From contig NZ_CP058554.1 in NCBI RefSeq assembly GCF_014109725.1, positions 4,526,001-4,590,000 on the forward strand: DNA of 64,000 nt, in the 5' to 3' direction. The translations under genes and the position numbers were made by a program. Every line of letters starts with the position of its first letter. Within the stretch, counting starts at the first letter, position 1. The notes under the pieces were generated by a model that had not been told where the DNA came from, searched no databases, and saw nothing but the letters and a program-made list of their open reading frames with translations. Below are positions 60,124 to 64,000 of the stretch, piece by piece. Source of the stretch: Comamonas piscis. Lineage in GTDB: Bacteria; Pseudomonadota; Gammaproteobacteria; Burkholderiales; Burkholderiaceae_C.

Positions 60124-60429
60124 ATTTCATCTCGCACTTGCAATCAATTGCATGGGGGAGTCAGTAGTCATGATGCGAGGCTTCGCAGCCAGACCCCAAA
60201 CCTACACGAGAGGTTAGACCGCTAATCAATCGTCAATAGCTCTGGCTCCGGCACTGAGATAAGGGGCCTTGTTTACGAGGTGGAGTTATCCCCGCTGGAT
60301 GACCTGCGATAGAAGCAGCTTTCCAGCACCGAAGCCCCTTACAAGCCGAGCTTCAAGAACTGGCTATGTCTGCCTTGGCTATCGGATCAATTTTCCGCAC
60401 TGCCACATTAGGCGTACATGCCTCTATGG
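60124..60429. other. Gene-free interval
   Basis: These 306 bases contain one exact copy of the island 14-mer (60139-60152) and no frame I can support. It separates the phage-like genes from the membrane/soluble protein pair on the other strand. Confidence 0.5.
60139..60152 (+). repeat. 14-bp island repeat, exact copy 1
   Basis: TGCAATCAATTGCA: perfect 6-bp arms TGCAAT/ATTGCA around an asymmetric CA centre, 15 nt after the stop of the TerS-like gene. Confidence 0.75.
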
Positions 60430-60912
60430 CTAGACTTCCATGTGATCAAGCCAATCTTTGAGAATTGTTCTGATCAAAAGTAGCACCAGAAGAAGCATTA
60501 CACCTGCAAAAGCAGCTAGTCCTACGCATATTAGCAATGCCCACCACTCGGGAATAAGACCTATCGTGACTTGGCTTGCAGAAGCACATAGGCTTGAGGT
60601 GATTGCAATAAATAAAACTTTACTAAGATTGCGAACAGGGCCATAGTGCGATAAATTTGGGTTGATTTTTCGCCTTTCGGCCAGCTTGCTTTTGTAAGAT
60701 TCGCTGTCAAAGACATTCTCCTTGAATTTAACAACAATGAATACCTTTAAGGATAGCAAAAAACTGCCAACCGTCAGCAAACCGGAGAAAAGAATAGAAC
60801 GAATTTTTTCGTCATAAAAATGAATTGCCTTTACTGAATCGGGAGTAAAAAAAATGACCGCACCCAAAATCGCCAATGCGGCAAAAATGGATGCAAGAAT
60901 CATTTTATTCAT
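60430..60912 (-). CDS. Four-helix membrane protein, partner of 60909-61844
   Basis: A 160-residue inner-membrane protein with hydrophobic segments at about 4-22, 38-62, 97-118 and 124-151 and a charged cytoplasmic loop between the second and third (KSKLAERRKINPNLSHYGPV). Its ATG overlaps the stop of the soluble partner (ATGA), so the two are made together. The soluble-plus-membrane pairing recalls Kiwa and other membrane-effector defence systems, where the membrane protein depolarises or monitors the envelope. I do not recognise the family. Base composition is markedly AT-rich. Confidence 0.7.
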   Translation of the reverse strand: MNKMILASIFAALAILGAVIFFTPDSVKAIHFYDEKIRSILFSGLLTVGSFLLSLKVFIVVKFKENVFDSESYKSKLAERRKINPNLSHYGPVRNLSKVLFIAITSSLCASASQVTIGLIPEWWALLICVGLAAFAGVMLLLVLLLIRTILKDWLDHMEV

Positions 60913-61844
60913 GGCCGAATCGGCACTTCAATAATGTGCTTATTGGTATCGCAAGCTTTTAACAGCTCTTGAGCAACCCAAGAGTCGTGAAAAGATGATA
61001 AGTTCAAATCATTTAATTGAGCAGCAACTTCATCAAATTCATATTCACCAAAATTGTCTGGATTGTCGAGAATTGAGAGGTACTGTGGATTTCCGTCTGC
61101 GTCAACACCCTCAACCTTGCCCCGTTTAGCCTCGCCCGTTCTTACAAAATTCGCAATGGCGCCTGCAGCAAGCTGTGTGGGCGTACCCGCTAGAAAACCA
61201 ATCCGAGTTGATCTAGCGCGAATGTAATTTTCTAAAGGTCGGAACTCATTCTCTGTCACATAGGGCGTGGAAAGAAGATATTCAAATGCCTTTACTTTTT
61301 CAAACTCTGCAATTAGGGCTTCGAGCGCTTCTTGGCGAACAAGTTGAGTCCACTTGAATCGTCCAGAGTTTTTTCTTTCGATTTTTGCTCTGTTTGCTGC
61401 TATTTGCTCTGCTTTGGGGAGTGCGGCAAACGCATCATCTATCTTTTGATCTTTGAATAGGCTGAAGCTTTTTCGAGCCAGTTCACAAAAACTGGGGACA
61501 CTGCAGGATTGGTGATAATGTTGATAAAGGCCTGCGCCAGTTTTTTTATTAATAACAAAGAAGTTGAAGTCCATGAGGCCAGAGTCTTGACCTAGATCAT
61601 TCACTCGAACTACAACCCCAGCTCCGTCATTGATCAGTTGGCAAAATCTACGCTGATCTTTTACGGTTACAACCAAGCCAATTCGGTAATTTGCATTAAT
61701 TGCATCGTTGATTAGAAGGAGTCTTTGTCCCTGAATCACTGCACCAATGTTTGGCGGGTTATTATGAAGGTGAGAAGCCCATTGATCGAGGGTTAGGTTT
61801 TTGCTGACCGCCTCGAAGGTAAATCCAAAGAACCGAACTTTCAT
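60909..61844 (-). CDS. Soluble protein of a two-gene cargo module (unknown family)
   Basis: A 311-residue protein. The ATG at 61844 has AGGAG 6-7 nt upstream and is preferred to the longer frame. The N-terminal half is beta-rich (IGAVIQGQRLLLINDA, YRIGLVVTVKDQRRFCQLIN, MDFNFFVINKKTGAGLYQHY). The C-terminal half is helical (RFKWTQLVRQEALEALIAEF) and then mixed. It resembles in size and order of folds the soluble sensors of two-component defence modules, but I find no clear relation to KwaB or another named family. It is co-translated with the 4-TM protein. Confidence 0.7.
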   Translation of the reverse strand: MKVRFFGFTFEAVSKNLTLDQWASHLHNNPPNIGAVIQGQRLLLINDAINANYRIGLVVTVKDQRRFCQLINDGAGVVVRVNDLGQDSGLMDFNFFVINKKTGAGLYQHYHQSCSVPSFCELARKSFSLFKDQKIDDAFAALPKAEQIAANRAKIERKNSGRFKWTQLVRQEALEALIAEFEKVKAFEYLLSTPYVTENEFRPLENYIRARSTRIGFLAGTPTQLAAGAIANFVRTGEAKRGKVEGVDADGNPQYLSILDNPDNFGEYEFDEVAAQLNDLNLSSFHDSWVAQELLKACDTNKHIIEVPIRP

Positions 61845-62078
61845 CCCACTCCTCTTGGTAACTAATATTTGGATGCAGTGTACCGCCAGGGGCGAACTAT
61901 GGCTAGACATCGTGTTGCCCTAACCAGCGGGCATGGAAGTTCACTAGGGCCGCTCGGGCCTACGAGTGACAGTCACCCCGCCTCCGAAAAAGGGCAAGGC
62001 GATTCGGTCTAACTTCGCTTTTTCACGCGATCCCGGCAAAGGGTTCGTGCCGCGCGGCGCTTGGCTGCAGCCATATTC

Positions 62079-62092
62079 TGCAATCAATTGCA
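62079..62092 (+). repeat. 14-bp island repeat, exact copy 2
   Basis: TGCAATCAATTGCA, 15 nt beyond the stop of the minus-strand zinc-ribbon gene; with copy 1 it brackets the two-gene membrane/soluble module. Confidence 0.75.
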
Positions 62093-62107
62093 CACTACCT
62101 TGACACA

Positions 62108-62572
62108 CTACTTGAAGGCTGTCCGAGCCTCTTGCTTGAAACCAATCTCGCAAGATCGAACGCAAGCATTGCCCGTCTTTCGCTCCTCCGCAACCTTGTC
62201 GCAGCCCTCCCGCATGACATCAGAGGCCATCACGTCTGAATTTGCCATCTTAGAGAAGTTCGCAACATACACACCTGCTAAAGCCTTGCCTCGATAGAAG
62301 CATTGATCCGGAGCGGATGCTTCGGCTTTTGCCTCTGCCTTCTTTCCATTGGACTGTACCGTCACAGCTTTTCGCGCTGCACTCGATGCGGCATCCTTGT
62401 CTTTTTTCGGCAAGACGGCGGCCACAACACCGATGGCGAACACGATCAGCAGCCACTTGCCGACGCCGCCCTTGGGCTTTTTCTTCGCGGGTGCCGCTGC
62501 CCCACAGTGTGGACAAGTTCTCGCCTCTGTGCTGACCTGGTTAGAGCATTCTTTGCACGTTGTCATTGCCAT
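62108..62572 (-). CDS. Zinc-ribbon, single-pass membrane protein
   Basis: A 154-residue protein, started at the ATG at 62572 with AAGGAA upstream. The N-terminus holds a zinc ribbon, CKECSNQVSTEARTCPHCG (two CxxC pairs). A membrane segment at about residues 42-58 (WLLIVFAIGVVAAVLP) is followed by a Lys/Ala-rich linker and a C-terminal domain with four Cys (QCFYRG, REGCDKVAEERKTGNACVRS, C). The last part is probably periplasmic and disulfide-bonded. The function is unknown; it is divergent from an XRE regulator. Confidence 0.7.
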   Translation of the reverse strand: MAMTTCKECSNQVSTEARTCPHCGAAAPAKKKPKGGVGKWLLIVFAIGVVAAVLPKKDKDAASSAARKAVTVQSNGKKAEAKAEASAPDQCFYRGKALAGVYVANFSKMANSDVMASDVMREGCDKVAEERKTGNACVRSCEIGFKQEARTAFK

Positions 62573-62660
62573 ATTTTTGTTCCTTCCCATTTTGCAGTAT
62601 ATATACGGAATTCTGTAGCGTATCACGGTTGATCCTTGCTTAATATTTTGAGCAAGCAAC

Positions 62661-62918
62661 TTGGAACCAGATCAGGCATTCGGGCAGGCGCTGCGCAGCC
62701 TGCGAACAAAGCGGAAGTGGACGCAGACCGACTTGGCGCTGCGGGCTGACGTTGACCGCAACTATGTGTCCTTGATCGAGCTTGGCCGCAACAGTCCGAG
62801 CGTGCGCCTAATGTTCCGACTGTGTGACGCCCTCGACATTACCCCCTCTGACATGCTTAAAGATGTAGAACGCCGCATCAGCGTGCTGGCGAAAGCTCGT
62901 CAAGCTTTTGAAGATTGA
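62661..62918 (+). CDS. XRE-family HTH regulator
   Basis: An 85-residue DNA-binding protein: LRSLRTKRKWTQTDLALRAD, then VDRNYVSLIELGRNSPSVRL and a C-terminal helix. It is read from a TTG at 62661, as no ATG is suitably placed; the preceding ribosome site is weak. Its 5' end faces the zinc-ribbon gene across 88 nt. As the only small classical repressor in the visible island, it is a candidate binder of the 14-bp repeat, but that is a guess. Confidence 0.8.
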   Translation: MEPDQAFGQALRSLRTKRKWTQTDLALRADVDRNYVSLIELGRNSPSVRLMFRLCDALDITPSDMLKDVERRISVLAKARQAFED

Positions 62919-62945
62919 CCTCTACTTCGATCAGATTAGTCGTCC

Positions 62946-62959
62946 TGCAATTGATTGCA
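62946..62959 (-). repeat. 14-bp island repeat, exact copy 3 (inverted)
   Basis: TGCAATTGATTGCA is the reverse complement of the other copies, 27 nt after the stop of the XRE gene. Confidence 0.75.
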
Positions 62960-63050
62960 CAGGATAATTGAGTACCTGCAACGGGTACCACAAAGGACAA
63001 CATAAGCGCTTCGATTGATCCGCCTATGCAGGCCACGCTAACGAGGGAAG

Positions 63051-63932
63051 ATGCCTGCACTTGTTCCTGAGCTTGTCAACATGGCAAGCGACCCAAACGT
63101 ATCCACTACTGACTTGCTACGCCGCTCACTCGTTGTCGCTCATCGCCTCGCAGTGCCTGAGCTTGTGGACTGGATAACTTTTGAACTTGATGGATTCAGG
63201 GGAAACCCAATCCCCCCGTATCGGGAGATTATCGGGAGACCTCAAGTGCTAAACCCGCTTCAGGGATATCAGCCGTTAATGTTTCCGGATGTGAAGTGGA
63301 CAACCTTATTTTCGAAAATCAAAATTAAGCAATCGCTTCCCGAGTTGGAACAATTGGCCAAGAGTGAGACCGGTGTCAGAGTGAATTATTCCGCAGAACT
63401 CGAACATAAGTTACGAGAGAGCTTAGCCATCCCTCTGACGCCATCCGTGGCCATATCCACGGTACAAATTTACGGGATAGTGGAGCAAGTACGAAGCCGA
63501 ATCCTGAAGTGGGCGTTAGACCTCGAAGTGCGCGGCATTATCGGTGAAGGCATGTCCTTCACGCCACAGGAGAAACAAGCAGTGCAACAGCAACACTACC
63601 ACTTTGGCGACGTATCAGGATCACAAATTCAGATCAGTTCCAGCGGGTCAACCCAGACCCAAGCAAACACTCAGTGCACCGACATTGATGCCTTGAAGGG
63701 CTTGATGCAGGCTTTGGGGGCAGTACTTGTGAATGCCAAGGGCGATACAGCCGATGAACTGCGGGCGGAACTTGCAACCCTAAAGGCGCAGGCTGAGTCC
63801 CCCAAACCTAAGTGGGAAATCATCAAAGCCACGGCACGAAGCATCAAAACCGTTGCTGAGGGGGCAGGAGGCAGCATCCTTGCCGGGCTGGCGCAGCCAC
63901 ACATGGCAAATTTGCTTGCTCTTGCCGGGTAG
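63051..63932 (+). CDS. AbiTii-domain protein (putative abortive infection)
   Basis: A 293-residue protein. Residues 1-60 match the AbiTii domain: MPALVPELVNMASDP, TDLLRRSLVVAHRLAVPELV, DWITFELDGF. AbiTii is named for its abortive-infection context. The middle carries GDVSGSQIQISSSGSTQTQ, a low-complexity beta segment often found between such N-domains and effector parts. The C-terminal region (about 205-293) has a coiled coil (TADELRAELATLKAQAE) and a hydrophobic helix (EGAGGSILAGLAQPHMANLL) that could insert in a membrane. It is bracketed by copies 3 and 4 of the 14-mer and is a single-gene module. Confidence 0.75.
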   Translation: MPALVPELVNMASDPNVSTTDLLRRSLVVAHRLAVPELVDWITFELDGFRGNPIPPYREIIGRPQVLNPLQGYQPLMFPDVKWTTLFSKIKIKQSLPELEQLAKSETGVRVNYSAELEHKLRESLAIPLTPSVAISTVQIYGIVEQVRSRILKWALDLEVRGIIGEGMSFTPQEKQAVQQQHYHFGDVSGSQIQISSSGSTQTQANTQCTDIDALKGLMQALGAVLVNAKGDTADELRAELATLKAQAESPKPKWEIIKATARSIKTVAEGAGGSILAGLAQPHMANLLALAG

Positions 63933-63954
63933 CGACGGCTCTGTCAGACACCCT

Positions 63955-63968
63955 TGCAATCAATTGCA
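63955..63968 (+). repeat. 14-bp island repeat, exact copy 4
   Basis: TGCAATCAATTGCA, 22 nt after the AbiTii stop; in context TTGCAATCAATTGCAA the arms extend to 7 bp. Confidence 0.75.
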
Positions 63969-64000
63969 AGAACGACCTGGCCTAAAGGGCCAAGCAGGCT

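Noticed and set aside
60430..61844. Assignment as Kiwa
   Set aside because: Sizes and membrane topology are similar, but gene order is reversed and I see no DUF4868-specific motif.
60139..63968. 14-bp repeats as a CRISPR array or integron attC sites
   Set aside because: Copies are about 0.9-1.9 kb apart with genes between them, differ in orientation, and lack attC core boxes (RYYYAAC/GTTRRRY) and a long hairpin.

Overview
The window is GC-rich, compact DNA of betaproteobacterial type, most likely a Comamonadaceae genome (Comamonas/Delftia/Acidovorax-like). The grounds are a P2-type prophage, a Bug/TTT substrate-binding protein, CaiB-type acid-catabolism genes, an IPTL-CTERM surface protein and abundant MocR/LysR regulators. 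It holds two mobile regions around about 28 kb of chromosome.

Left region (1 to about 26 kb): a P2-like prophage, inverted relative to the usual P2 map. Reading leftward on the minus strand come O, N, M, L, X, a lysis cassette (holin, SAR endolysin, Rz/Rz1), R, S, V, W, J, I and an unusual fibre module containing a DUF4815 protein. P and Q (terminase ATPase and portal) run rightward. A cosN-like sequence follows Q. Beyond cos, where P2 carries its old/tin accessory genes, lies a tight three-gene operon (18572-25843): an unknown alpha-helical protein, a two-motif PLD/Tdp1-like phosphodiesterase and a 1339-residue RapA/SNF2-type helicase. I read this as a candidate anti-phage system. The phage early region (int, repressor, cox, A) expected beyond it is not there, so this end looks deleted or rearranged. 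Two late promoters, before P and V, share an activator-like dyad exactly 56 nt from each ATG, suggesting leaderless late mRNAs.

Middle (about 26-55 kb): chromosome. A TonB-receptor remnant and a DUF11/IPTL-CTERM exported protein precede a complete iron-siderophore locus (Fur-like protein, Fur box, FecI-type sigma, FecR, TonB receptor, FecCD permease, ATPase, binding protein). Next come a LysR/CaiB/MDR oxidoreductase/Bug-receptor set, an MFS exporter with its TetR regulator, and an L-rhamnonate catabolic operon (rhmT-rhmD-rhmA-aldA) with a divergent LysR. After these are a DapA-family aldolase with a divergent MocR, a DODA-type dioxygenase, a YahK-like alcohol dehydrogenase, a candidate Fur-regulated small RNA and a GreA/GreB-family protein.

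Right region (about 55.2-64 kb, running off the window): an AT-richer integrated element at a tRNA-Ile(CAU)-like attachment site. It has a tyrosine integrase, an AlpA-like protein, an HNH-like protein, a protein with an XkdF-like N-terminus and a TerS-like HTH protein, which suggests a phage satellite. Then come small gene modules (soluble plus 4-TM protein pair; zinc-ribbon protein plus XRE regulator; AbiTii protein). These are separated by a repeated 14-bp near-palindrome, TGCAAT-CA-ATTGCA, which looks like a boundary or operator element of a cargo array.
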